Of a DNA stretch of 64,000 nucleotides, positions 18,329 through 27,399 are shown one piece after another; within the stretch, counting starts at the first letter, position 1, and every line of letters begins with the position of its first letter. Origin of the DNA: Rickettsia tillamookensis (lineage in GTDB: Bacteria > Pseudomonadota > Alphaproteobacteria > Rickettsiales > Rickettsiaceae); contig NZ_CP060138.2 in assembly GCF_016743795.2 (NCBI RefSeq), forward strand, positions 1,374,973 to 1,438,972, given 5' to 3'. A program made the translations under genes and the position numbers. The notes under the pieces are model-generated. The model had not been told where the DNA came from and ran no database searches. It was given only the letters and a program-made list of their open reading frames with translations.

Positions 18329-18964
18329 TTATTTTGAGGCTAATTCTCTGATATATAATATCAATTTAGCATAAATAAGATTAGGAGCATGATTTACTGA
18401 AAGTTTATATATATTCTTAGGCGTTAACACTTCTTCATTACGCACTCGCACAAAAGATATAAGAGTATTAGGAGGCATATAAGAATAAATTTCAGAGAAT
18501 ATTTTTAGAAAAGTCAAAAAATCTGCACATGCATATTTTACATTTATGCTATAATTATTTACATGAATCGATTCACCTTCTCCTTCAATCGCCTGAACAT
18601 TATTTTTAAAAAATACTGAATTTATAGATACATCTATAGGTTCTACTAAATCATATTTATTGCTTAAGCTTTTTATTTTAGGAATTAGTTCTTGATAATT
18701 TAAGCAACTCACATTACTTGGAACGCTTAAATCTACATATTTTTTGTAAGATTCTAAAATTTCTTCTTTAGAGTTAATGACAGAATAAAGCTTTAAAACT
18801 TCCTCTGTTAGGTTTTCTTGTGAAACTTGTTTATCAAGAATAGATTTACTGTATTCTTGCTGGAAATTTTTTATTATCCAAATAGTTAAGGAAATAAAGA
18901 AGAAATATATAATAAATTGAAAGAATATAAGATTCTTTAAATACATAATATATTTTTCAAACAT
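18329..18964 (-). CDS. Hypothetical single-pass membrane protein, PilO-like architecture
   Basis: A 211-residue protein with a short cytoplasmic N-terminus, one membrane segment at about 14-32 (FFQFIIYFFFISLTIWII), a predicted coiled-coil region (about 38-75, SKSILDKQVSQENLTEEVLKL) and an alpha/beta C-terminal domain. This order and size resemble PilO/GspM inner-membrane platform proteins, but no diagnostic motif exists and the call is an inference from architecture and from its position after a PilMN-like gene. The start ATG overlaps the TGA of a short remnant frame upstream, a sign of former translational coupling. Confidence 0.5.
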   Translation of the reverse strand: MFEKYIMYLKNLIFFQFIIYFFFISLTIWIIKNFQQEYSKSILDKQVSQENLTEEVLKLYSVINSKEEILESYKKYVDLSVPSNVSCLNYQELIPKIKSLSNKYDLVEPIDVSINSVFFKNNVQAIEGEGESIHVNNYSINVKYACADFLTFLKIFSEIYSYMPPNTLISFVRVRNEEVLTPKNIYKLSVNHAPNLIYAKLILYIRELASK

Positions 18965-19003
18965 TATTGTTACCTTGGGTTATTAGTGCCGGTTTAGGAT
19001 CAA

Positions 19004-19143
19004 TATACTCTGGAGTAGATACGAAGATCAACTTCAAAAAGTGCAAGGAGTTCACAAGGCGAGGATCGCAGCGTATACTTAATACGTGAGAACCGCAGCT
19101 CTTGTAGAACGACGTAGCCAATTTTTGAAGTTGATCGAGTATA
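19004..19143. repeat. RPE-1-like element separating the 523-residue and 211-residue genes
   Basis: Has AAGTGCAAGGAGTTCACAAGG, GTATACTTAATACGTGAG and ACGACGTAGCCAATTTTTGAAG. The TAA of the upstream gene (19144-19146) coincides with its end. An in-frame remnant after the element (TPEYIDPKPALITQG) ends in a TGA overlapping the next ATG, so the element may have cut off the original 3' end of the upstream gene. Confidence 0.85.
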
Positions 19144-20715
19144 TTACGTCTTATCGTCAACTATATTAACCGATAAAGGAATTACTACCTTACCGAATAT
19201 ATCAAGTATTTTATCCTTATATATAACATAATCTATCTGCAAATTAGATAATTTATTTTTTACGTTTTGCATATGATCATCTAGCATCTTTAGAGATTCA
19301 TCTACCGATAGATTATTAGTATGATATTTAAGTATTAATTTGATTATTAATTGTCTCTTAGAAATTAACAAAATATTATCTATATTTGTTAATTCCCATT
19401 TAATTTCTTCTAATTTAAAAGCCGGATTTAAAGTAATTATAAGTCTGTTAAGTAAATCAAACGGTAGCGGTACCGGTGCTTCTAGTAATTTTTCTATTAC
19501 ATATAAATCAGCTAGGCTAGTAGTATTTTTAATATAAGGATATTTATATTTGATACTATCATATTCTTGATTTGTTGCATAATATTTTTCATTAATGGAG
19601 TTTATGTCTTTGTAATTCTGTTTTGTATTATATTTGATAATACCGACCACTAATATTAATATTATAAGTAATGCACTATATAATTTAAATGTCAGATCCT
19701 TTATAGTAACTAGTTTTTTTATTGATTTTAAATTATTATTATAAGCGGGAAAACTCTTATATTCTAGAAACAGCCTACTAATATTCGTATCTATAAATCT
19801 TTCTTTTTCTAGAGTTTGCTTATTTAGTATATTATCAACCGGTATAAAGATTACAGGGCGATCTTCAAAATTTGTTGATTCTAATAAAGATTTTAACTCT
19901 TCATCTACTATAAGAATTATACAGGCTCTTTGATTAAGATTACTTATATAGTTTTTAAATAATATAAAACAATCATTAATTTCTTGTTCTATAATACCTT
20001 GAACATAGCCGGTTGTTTTACCGAATGGATAATCAAGATTTCTAATTGTTATTATATTATTTTTATGTTTGATAATAAATTTTATACCGCTAGCTTGTGA
20101 GACATATACACAAATTTGGAAATAATCATTATATTTATCATTTTCTATATTCTGAACTATTTTATTTATAATAACTTTTAGCTCTAACGTTAAAAAGTAA
20201 ATTCCTTTTAAATCAAGCGATCTTTTATCTATAATACATGAAATTATATCACTTAAAGGTGTTTCAAATGGACACGACATAATTAAAGTCGACCAAATTT
20301 CACTTGGTGTAGTAGTAATTTCGTAAACACAATGTGCTATAATGTCTTCTTTATTAAAATAACCTTCGATAAATTGTTCAATAGGATCAAGTTTAACTAT
20401 TGACTGTAATATAGGTATTTGATCATGCCGTGTCTTACATTCACTACCGTCAAGTAAAAAATAAATATCGCTTTTTGGAAATTTACTAAAAAAGTTTTTA
20501 TAAGGATTTAAGTCTATCTGTTCCTGAGTAGGGATAAATAATTTATCTAATAATTTATTATCGAGAAAAGTACTAAGAAATACACCTTTATTACCTAGTA
20601 ACACCACGATCTTTTTTCTTTTGAAAGAAAATATTGTTAATTTTGTAACAAAATTAACAATATGTAATTTGATCGAATCAAAAATATTTTTCATAAATAA
20701 GTTTATTTTAATCAT
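19144..20715 (-). CDS. Hypothetical protein with PilM/GspL-like and PilN-like regions, possibly 3'-truncated by an RPE
   Basis: A 523-residue protein. Residues about 30-340 alternate strands and helices, with [20 protein letters not shown] recalling the actin-like PilM/GspL cytoplasmic domain. One membrane segment lies at about 345-365 ([15 protein letters not shown]). A coiled coil and a PilN-like periplasmic region follow, including [25 protein letters not shown]. GspL has the same cytoplasmic, membrane and periplasmic order, so I suspect a remnant or minimal type IV pilus/type II secretion platform. This is inference from architecture, not a motif match. The stop codon is created at the edge of an RPE. 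Confidence 0.5.
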   Translation of the reverse strand: MIKINLFMKNIFDSIKLHIVNFVTKLTIFSFKRKKIVVLLGNKGVFLSTFLDNKLLDKLFIPTQEQIDLNPYKNFFSKFPKSDIYFLLDGSECKTRHDQIPILQSIVKLDPIEQFIEGYFNKEDIIAHCVYEITTTPSEIWSTLIMSCPFETPLSDIISCIIDKRSLDLKGIYFLTLELKVIINKIVQNIENDKYNDYFQICVYVSQASGIKFIIKHKNNIITIRNLDYPFGKTTGYVQGIIEQEINDCFILFKNYISNLNQRACIILIVDEELKSLLESTNFEDRPVIFIPVDNILNKQTLEKERFIDTNISRLFLEYKSFPAYNNNLKSIKKLVTIKDLTFKLYSALLIILILVVGIIKYNTKQNYKDINSINEKYYATNQEYDSIKYKYPYIKNTTSLADLYVIEKLLEAPVPLPFDLLNRLIITLNPAFKLEEIKWELTNIDNILLISKRQLIIKLILKYHTNNLSVDESLKMLDDHMQNVKNKLSNLQIDYVIYKDKILDIFGKVVIPLSVNIVDDKT

Positions 20716-20769
20716 GATTCATTATATTTTACTATATGCAAAGTCATACCTGGGTAGCATTACCTGAGC

Positions 20770-20861
20770 CGTCATTGCGAGAAGAATTACGTAATAATTC
20801 AACGAAGCAATCTCATGATATTTGACGAGATTGCTGCGTCGCGTCGCTCCTCGCAATGACG
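20770..20861. repeat. Palindromic repeat, GTCATTGCGAG family, upstream of alaS
   Basis: CGTCATTGCGAGAAG at the left is mirrored by CCTCGCAATGACG at the right. Outer layers flank it (ACCTGAGC and GACTCGGT; TCATACCTGG and GCAGGAATGACA), so this is part of the composite structure seen at 873 and 60887. It fills the gap between divergent genes and ends 50 bp before alaS. Confidence 0.85.
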
Positions 20862-20911
20862 ACTCGGTATCAACGCAGGAATGACATAATATTTAAATAA
20901 TATATCTTACC

Positions 20912-23548
20912 ATGACTAAATTTACCACCGAAGAAGTTAGAAGTAAATTTATAACTTACTTTAAAGCAAATAATCATACACATGTACCAGCTAGCTCATT
21001 AATTCCACACAATGACCCTAGCTTAATGTTTGTTAATTCCGGAATGGTACAATTTAAAAATGTTTTTACCGGACAAGAAAAAAGACCTTATAACAAAGCG
21101 GTAACTAGTCAGAAATCTCTTAGAGCCGGTGGCAAGCATAACGACCTTGAGAATGTCGGTTACACGGCAAGACATCATACCTTTTTTGAAATGCTAGGCA
21201 ATTTTTCATTCGGTGACTATTTTAAAGAACACGCCATATATTACGCTTGGAATTTACTGACTAAAGAATTTGAACTCCCAAAAGATAAGCTATATGTAAC
21301 AGTCTATCATACCGACGACGAAGCAGCTTCTTACTGGAAAAAAATAGCAGGATTTAGAGATGATCGCATAATAAGGATTAAAACAAACGATAATTTTTGG
21401 TCTATGGGCGATACGGGTCCTTGCGGTCCTTGCTCTGAAATTTTTTATGACCACGGTGAACAAATATACGGTGGGCTACCTGGCACTAAGGACGAAGACG
21501 GTGATAGATTTATCGAGATTTGGAATATGGTATTTATGCAATATGAACAAATCGATAAAGATACTAGAATAGAGTTACCGCAAAAATCTATCGATACCGG
21601 TATGGGTCTTGAGCGTATGACGGCAGTATTACAGCATGTTAACAATAATTATGACATAGATTTATTTCAGGAAATAATTAATTTTACCGAAAATATAGTA
21701 AAAGTGAAAGTAGAGGGAGAAGCCAAATTTTCTTACCGAGTTATTGCCGACCACTTACGAGCAAGTAGCTTTTTAATAGCTGACGGTGTTATCCCTTCAA
21801 ATGAGGGGCGTGGTTACGTACTTCGCCGTATTATGCGAAGAGCCATGAGGCATGCTCATATGCTTGGGTCAAAAGAGCCATTAATGTATAAATTACTGCC
21901 AAAGCTTGTTGATTTAATGGGGAATGTTTATCCTGAACTTAAGAGAGCAGAAAGCTTTATCAGCAGCATCTTAGAACAAGAAGAAATTAGGTTTAAAACT
22001 ACTTTAGAACGTGGTCTAAAGCTTCTTACCGAAGAAACAGAAACACTAATAAAAGGTAATGAATTATCAGGAGAAGTAGCATTTAAACTATATGATACTT
22101 ACGGATTTCCTCTTGATTTAACTGAAGATATTCTAAAAAATCGTAATATTTCCGTCGATCATAAGGGATTTGAAGAGCAAATGCTTGCACAAAAAGAACG
22201 TGCTAGAAAATCTTGGCTTGGCTCCGGTGAGTCCAAAACCGATCAGTTGTGGTTTGATATTAAAGAGCAGCATGGTAGCACGGAATTTTTAGGATATACG
22301 CTTAATGAAGCTGAATGTAAAATAATTGCATTAATTAAAGATAATAATTTAGTTGATGATATAAAAAAAATAGACACGCAATTTTTGTTAATTAGCAACC
22401 AAACACCTTTTTACGGTGAGTCCGGCGGTCAAATGGGTGATGTAGGTAGGATATTTGCAAAAGATTCTGAAGTAGAAGTAATAGATACTCTAAAATATTT
22501 AGGCTCTATTATAGTCCACAAATGTATTTTGAAAAAGGGGCAGATTAAAATAGGCGAAAATGCTAATTTTAGTATAGACATCAAATATAGACAAAATTTA
22601 AGAATTCATCACTCGGCAACGCATATATTACATGCAGTACTGCATGAGGTGCTTGGTAAACATGTTACACAAAAAGGTTCTTTAGTCGCTCCGACTTATT
22701 TACGTTTTGATATTAGCCATTCTAAAGCTGTGACTAATGAAGAAATCACTTTAATCGAAGATAAGGTAAATGAGATTATTAGAGATAATCATGAAGTAGA
22801 TACTACATTAATGACAACTGAAGATGCAGTCAAACAAGGAGCTATGGCACTGTTTGGCGAGAAATACGACTCTGAGGTAAGAGTAGTTAAGATGGGTGAG
22901 ACTTCTTTAGAATTATGCGGTGGTACGCATGTCAGACGTACCGGTGACATCGGTTGCTTTAAAATCACAAGCGAAAGTGCTATAGCGGCAGGGGTTCGCA
23001 GAATTGAAGCAGTTTGCGGTGAATTCGTAATTAAATTAATGAGAGAAAAGGATAGTTTACTTAAATCGATAGAAAGCAGTTTAAAGACTAACAAAAACGA
23101 ACTTGTTACTAAGGTTAATAATACCCTAGAGCGTAATAAGGAACTTGAGAAAGAGTTAGAAAAAACTCATTTAGCTCGTTTAGATTTAAGTATAGAGCAG
23201 ATTGAAAAACAAGCTGAAGATATAAAAGGATTTAAGCTAATTTATCGATATATAGAGAATTTAGACAATAAAGTATTGCGTCAGGCTGCAGAAAATTTAA
23301 CGAAAAAAGTAGAGAATTTAATAGTAGTATATATTACGGGTAATAACGATAAATTATCTATTACGGTTGCGGTTAGTAAAGCTATAACGGACAAATTTAA
23401 TGCAGGTATAATAGTAAAAGAACTCTCTTTATTCTTAGGAGGCAGCGGCGGCGGTGGACAGCCTTCGATTGCTCAAGCCGGCGGAAATGATATAGGTAAG
23501 CTAACTAACATCCATGAAAAATTACATAGTTTATTAACAGTATCATAG
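20912..23548 (+). CDS. alaS: Alanyl-tRNA synthetase
   Basis: Charges tRNA-Ala and edits mischarged serine and glycine. The full-length 878-residue protein contains class II motif 1 with ARHHTFFEMLGNFSFGDYF, motif 2 (GPCGPCSEIFYDHG), motif 3 (GLERMTAVLQ), and the editing domain with the zinc-type HHSATHILHAVL and CGGTHVRRTGDIG motifs. The C-Ala domain ends with FLGGSGGGGQPSIAQAGG. The ATG start is clear (TKFTTEEVRSKFITYF). It is surrounded by palindromic repeats on both sides. Confidence 0.98.
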   Translation: MTKFTTEEVRSKFITYFKANNHTHVPASSLIPHNDPSLMFVNSGMVQFKNVFTGQEKRPYNKAVTSQKSLRAGGKHNDLENVGYTARHHTFFEMLGNFSFGDYFKEHAIYYAWNLLTKEFELPKDKLYVTVYHTDDEAASYWKKIAGFRDDRIIRIKTNDNFWSMGDTGPCGPCSEIFYDHGEQIYGGLPGTKDEDGDRFIEIWNMVFMQYEQIDKDTRIELPQKSIDTGMGLERMTAVLQHVNNNYDIDLFQEIINFTENIVKVKVEGEAKFSYRVIADHLRASSFLIADGVIPSNEGRGYVLRRIMRRAMRHAHMLGSKEPLMYKLLPKLVDLMGNVYPELKRAESFISSILEQEEIRFKTTLERGLKLLTEETETLIKGNELSGEVAFKLYDTYGFPLDLTEDILKNRNISVDHKGFEEQMLAQKERARKSWLGSGESKTDQLWFDIKEQHGSTEFLGYTLNEAECKIIALIKDNNLVDDIKKIDTQFLLISNQTPFYGESGGQMGDVGRIFAKDSEVEVIDTLKYLGSIIVHKCILKKGQIKIGENANFSIDIKYRQNLRIHHSATHILHAVLHEVLGKHVTQKGSLVAPTYLRFDISHSKAVTNEEITLIEDKVNEIIRDNHEVDTTLMTTEDAVKQGAMALFGEKYDSEVRVVKMGETSLELCGGTHVRRTGDIGCFKITSESAIAAGVRRIEAVCGEFVIKLMREKDSLLKSIESSLKTNKNELVTKVNNTLERNKELEKELEKTHLARLDLSIEQIEKQAEDIKGFKLIYRYIENLDNKVLRQAAENLTKKVENLIVVYITGNNDKLSITVAVSKAITDKFNAGIIVKELSLFLGGSGGGGQPSIAQAGGNDIGKLTNIHEKLHSLLTVS

Positions 23549-23578
23549 TGTGCTAGTTTAGGTCATCATTGCGAGCGG

Positions 23579-23731
23579 GTATTGTTGCGTAGATATCTAA
23601 TCGTCATTGTGAGAAGAATTACGTAGTAATCAAGGCGAAGCAATTTCAGGAAATTAGTACTGCTTCATGAGATTGCCACGTCGCTTCGCTCCTCGCAATG
23701 ACGGAAAACCGAGCCATGCAACAACACCGAA
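23579..23731. repeat. Composite palindromic repeat downstream of alaS
   Basis: The outer ATTGTTGCGTAG (left) and CCGAGCCATGCAACAAC (right) arms enclose a GTCATTGTGAG...CTCGCAATGACGG palindrome at 23602-23703. This is the same two-layer build as at 60887-61058. I could not find clear direct repeats here. It lies between alaS and the convergent TPR gene. Confidence 0.8.
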
Positions 23732-23760
23732 CAAGCCATGGTGTGACACCTGTATTAATA

Positions 23761-25884
23761 TCATAGTGTAATTAAATCCCCAAGTGCTTCTACTAATTTA
23801 TGGTTATTAGCAAAATTTTCTACCTCATTATGATTGCCGTAATGATCAAAATTTAGTAATAGTTCTTCTTGAGAATTTTTATAAAAAATGTTGGTAAATA
23901 AACGCATGTCATCGTTAATTTTAATCTCTACAGCTTTATTCTGTAAAAATTTAACTCCATTCACGTTTGTTTTGCAATATGTAATACCTTTTTCTATAGC
24001 ACGAGTAAAAGAATCAATGAGGTTCTTATCTAGCTTCTTTTCAACTTCTTTCGCAATTTTTGCAAAACAATTTAAACCTTTATATTTGCCTATAGGATAA
24101 GTATCATTTTTTTTAATGATCTGTTTATTAACATTCCAATTACTAACAATTTGGTTATTAGTGATTTTTTGACTAATTTCAAAAAGTTTTTGTTGTTTTA
24201 CCCGTTGATAATGAGCATGTATTTCTTTTGGATCATATTTTTCAATAAGCTTCTCTATATTTTCAGCGTTATAATTAACAGCAATTTCTTGTTGTTTTTC
24301 TTCGCTTAATTGATTTAAATATCCTTGAGCTTTTTCCTTATCCTTATCTAATAAAGCAGCTGCTACGCCGATTTCTAAAGCTTCTTCATTTTGAGGGGCA
24401 TATTTTAAAGATTTCTCAATATTCTTAAGAGCAGCTGTAGTTTTTTCGTCTGCTATTAAAGAAGTGCTTGCAGTATTAAGAATTTCTACTATCACTTCTT
24501 CTTTGAATTCAGATTCATCGTACAATATAGAATCAGGATCAAGATAGCTTTGTAAGACTGCAAAATTTTTATATATTTGCATATCTTTTTTAGGTATAGT
24601 TTTTAAAACATCGTGAGCTACTTCAACTTGTTTAGTATAAAGTGCAGTTGAAAGTATCAAAAGCTTATCACTTGAGAACTTAAAAATTTCTTTTAATTCT
24701 TGCTTTAATTCTTCCTTATAAATCCTTCTTTCTTTATCAGAAAAACTATTATATTTAGCAATATATTTACAACAATTTAATATAGACAAATATTGTGGAA
24801 GCAACGTATTAACATTAATAAGATTTAATTTTTCTTTATTAATCTCATATAAATTATTTAGCATTTCCAATAAATATTTAACATTGCCTAAAGACATTTT
24901 CAGAATTATATTAGCTGCTTCTTTAGGTCTATCAGTCATTTTATAATTAGCACATAAGCTGAACATTATATTTTCATCGTTCGGCAAAAAAGATAAGGCG
25001 TATTTATAGTATTTCTCTGCTAATTTATTATTACCGTTTACCTCATAAATATGGGCTAAACGATAAAGACAAAAACCTTTATCTTCTTCATTAAAATTAG
25101 TATCTATAGAATTATTATTAATTGTTTCTTCTAAAAGCTTACATGCTTCAGCATAATAATCGTTCTTTATTAACATCTCAGAAAGTTCATTTACTATACC
25201 AAAATAATATTTTATATGAGATGTTAACTCTTTAGTAAATTTAACCTGAAAATCTGTTTTCATAAACTTCAACAAATAAAACAGAGTTTCCGTACATTCT
25301 TTATGTTTTGCATAGTTCTTTGTATTAAGCATTAATGTTAAAGATATATTTGCCCTAGTGAATATATCGCTTAATATTGTTTCTGCTGCTTCGGTATGAT
25401 TGTTTAATATACTACAATAAAACGCCTCACTCATTGCTTGAACTTTAAGGAAAATATTTTCTATAGGATCAAGAGATTTTACAGTAAATTTATTTTGTAA
25501 GGTATAACTGTTCTTAACATTTGAACTGAGGTTATAAAATAGTACATTCCCTTTTTGCTGTATGTTATACTTTTTTAATAATTCATGCCCTTTAAATTCG
25601 TCATATTTATAATTATTAAAAAACATTTCAATTACGCTGATTTTCTTTTCTACAATTCTCTCAGCTTCTTCATCTAAATATTTAAAAAGGTAAAGTATTG
25701 TTTCTATTGCAGCATTTACATTTTGTAAATATGGAAGATTTTTAACTATCATATTTGCTTTAAGAGTAGGATTAATTGTTCTAAACTTATTTATTTCGTC
25801 TTTCGATAACATAGTAATTACTATATTATTGCTAGAGTTAATATGAGAAGAATATTCTATAATGGAAGGTTTAGAATTTTTCAT
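23761..25884 (-). CDS. TPR-repeat protein of unknown function
   Basis: A 707-residue, Lys/Glu/Asn-rich helical protein with no signal peptide. TPR-like units are visible mid-protein (FCLYRLAHIYEVNGNNKLAEKYYKYALSFLPNDENIMFSL) and again near 480-510 (KTTAALKNIEKSLKYAPQNEEALEIG). TPR arrays usually mediate protein contacts. I see no catalytic motif. The C-terminal 120 residues (GKYKGLNCFAKIAKEVEKKLDKN) form a separate, more globular region. Two later methionines could also serve as starts, so the first 15-25 residues are uncertain. It is a single-gene unit between repeats. Confidence 0.7.
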   Translation of the reverse strand: MKNSKPSIIEYSSHINSSNNIVITMLSKDEINKFRTINPTLKANMIVKNLPYLQNVNAAIETILYLFKYLDEEAERIVEKKISVIEMFFNNYKYDEFKGHELLKKYNIQQKGNVLFYNLSSNVKNSYTLQNKFTVKSLDPIENIFLKVQAMSEAFYCSILNNHTEAAETILSDIFTRANISLTLMLNTKNYAKHKECTETLFYLLKFMKTDFQVKFTKELTSHIKYYFGIVNELSEMLIKNDYYAEACKLLEETINNNSIDTNFNEEDKGFCLYRLAHIYEVNGNNKLAEKYYKYALSFLPNDENIMFSLCANYKMTDRPKEAANIILKMSLGNVKYLLEMLNNLYEINKEKLNLINVNTLLPQYLSILNCCKYIAKYNSFSDKERRIYKEELKQELKEIFKFSSDKLLILSTALYTKQVEVAHDVLKTIPKKDMQIYKNFAVLQSYLDPDSILYDESEFKEEVIVEILNTASTSLIADEKTTAALKNIEKSLKYAPQNEEALEIGVAAALLDKDKEKAQGYLNQLSEEKQQEIAVNYNAENIEKLIEKYDPKEIHAHYQRVKQQKLFEISQKITNNQIVSNWNVNKQIIKKNDTYPIGKYKGLNCFAKIAKEVEKKLDKNLIDSFTRAIEKGITYCKTNVNGVKFLQNKAVEIKINDDMRLFTNIFYKNSQEELLLNFDHYGNHNEVENFANNHKLVEALGDLITL

Positions 25885-25999
25885 AATAAATAACCTATAA
25901 ATTTGGCGTGCATTATAAAATAAATTCTATTTTCTGTAAAGAATAATTAATTTTTAAATGAAATTTTAATAAAAAGATAAATAGTATGATCTGCTATTA

Positions 26000-26167
26000 T
26001 TAGAGGCTATCAGTAAATAAACTTTAATTAGTAATTAAGGAGCTTTTTTAGCGAAAATTAATAAGATTTTTGTAGGAATAGTTATTCATATTTCAAAAAA
26101 ATCTTATAATTTGCAGCAAAAAAGAACTAAATTACCGGTTAAAATTTGTTTACTGATAGACTCTTAG
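26000..26167. repeat. TIR element (MITE-like), copy 2 of a 165-bp family
   Basis: TAGAGGCTATCAGTAAATAA at the left and TTTGTTTACTGATAGACTC at the right are the ends; the interior closely matches 15101-15269. It is non-coding and occupies most of the 330-base gap between truA and the TPR gene. The rest of the gap is plain AT-rich sequence. Confidence 0.85.
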
Positions 26168-26214
26168 ACACAGTATTGTTTATCAATATAATTCTGTGAT
26201 ATTTTTCACAGTTA

Positions 26215-26952
26215 TTAATACTCTGCTTTTACAAAATAAAGTCCGGATGCGGGAGCGGTAGGACCGGCGGCTTTTCTATCTTTGGCTTCTAGAACCTCTT
26301 TAATTTGTTCTGCATGCCAAATATTTTTACCGACAAGCACTAAACTACCGACAATATTACGTACCATATGATGCAAAAACGAAGGTGCTGAAAGATATAA
26401 TTTTATTTCTTCGTCTTCTTTAACAATATTAAGTTCAGTTAAAGTTTTAATCGGTGATTTTGATTGACATGAACTAGCCCTAAATGAAGTAAAATCATGT
26501 TTGCCTAATAGATAAGCGGCAGCTTTTTGCATAGCTAGAATATCTAAAGGTGAACTAATCCACCATGCTCTATTTAAATCAATTACCGATGGGTAAGGTC
26601 TATTAATGATTCTATATATATAATGACGAGAGGTAGCTGAAAATCTTGCATGAAAATTATTTGGGACTATTTCACAATGCCATACCGCTACTGCATAAGG
26701 TCCTACAAAATAGTTGATAGCTGTAATAATTTTATGAGGTTCTAAATGTTTTGAAAGATCAAAATGTGCTACTTGACCTATAGCATGAACACCGGCATCT
26801 GTTCTTCCTGATCCAAACAATACTATTTGTTCACCGGAAAATTTATAAATCGCTTCTTCTAATATCTGCTGTACCGACATTACTCCTGCTTGCCTTTGCC
26901 AACCTGCAAGATCCGTGCCTAAATACTCAATGGTAATCTTATATCGATACAT
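26215..26952 (-). CDS. truA: tRNA pseudouridine(38-40) synthase TruA
   Basis: Modifies U38-40 in the anticodon arm of many tRNAs. The 245-residue protein starts [20 protein letters not shown], has the catalytic aspartate in [19 protein letters not shown], and the conserved [25 protein letters not shown] and [17 protein letters not shown] blocks. The length is normal and no inserts are seen. It lies between two repeat clusters and has its own transcript. Confidence 0.96.
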   Translation of the reverse strand: MYRYKITIEYLGTDLAGWQRQAGVMSVQQILEEAIYKFSGEQIVLFGSGRTDAGVHAIGQVAHFDLSKHLEPHKIITAINYFVGPYAVAVWHCEIVPNNFHARFSATSRHYIYRIINRPYPSVIDLNRAWWISSPLDILAMQKAAAYLLGKHDFTSFRASSCQSKSPIKTLTELNIVKEDEEIKLYLSAPSFLHHMVRNIVGSLVLVGKNIWHAEQIKEVLEAKDRKAAGPTAPASGLYFVKAEY

Positions 26953-26970
26953 ATATACTCTGCTGATTTC

Positions 26971-27079
26971 AAGAATTGCTCTTTCATTTTATCAAGGATT
27001 CGCATCCTCACCTATTAAGTATAGGCTGCGGGTGCTCACCTCTCAAAATAAAATTCAATTCTCGAAATCATTTGAGTAT
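26971..27079. repeat. Palindrome-like repeat shared with the region upstream of dnaX
   Basis: GAATTGCTCTTTCATTTTAT at the left and ATAAAATTCAATTC at the right are the arms, and it ends TTTGAGTA. The same layout (ATTGCTCTTTTATTTTACTT ... AAAATAAAATTCAATTTC ... TTTGAGTA) is at 35178-35286. There is no coding potential. Confidence 0.65.
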
Positions 27080-27180
27080 AGTCAATTGATTTAAACGAGG
27101 TAGCACATTGTACGCCCTTTCGCCTATTATTATAGGCTCTACCCTCACGCCTGTCGTCAAATTCAACTGAATTGACTATA
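27077..27180. repeat. 104-bp inverted-repeat element
   Basis: The ends TATAGTCAATTGA and GAATTGACTATA are inverted. Inner GCCTATTATTATAGGC is itself a short palindrome. It abuts the preceding repeat. The remainder of the 447-base truA-rpoD gap holds an RPE-1-like element. Confidence 0.65.
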
Positions 27181-27252
27181 AAGGAGTTACTGCGTCATTC
27201 CCGTTAAAGTCTTTATTGGACAGATAAACAAGAATGGATAAACGAGTATACT

Positions 27253-27399
27253 ACTATGAAATGAAGAGTAGGTATACGAAGATCAACTTCAAAAAGAGCA
27301 AGAAGTCCACAAGACGAGGAGCGGAGCGTATACTTAATACGTGAGCACCGCAGTACTTGTAGGACGACGTAGCCAATTTTTGAAGTTCATCGAGTATAC
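27253..27399. repeat. RPE-1-like palindromic element ending at the rpoD stop codon
   Basis: Has GAAGATCAACTTCAAAAAG, GTATACTTAATACGTGAGC, GACGACGTAGCCAATTTTTG and CATCGAGTATACT. The rpoD TAA occupies 27400-27402, directly at the element's last bases. Confidence 0.88.

Noticed and set aside
18957-19160. A 67-residue open frame on the minus strand
   Set aside because: Most of it is translated RPE sequence. Only the last 20 codons could be real, and they are better explained as a cut-off tail of the upstream gene.
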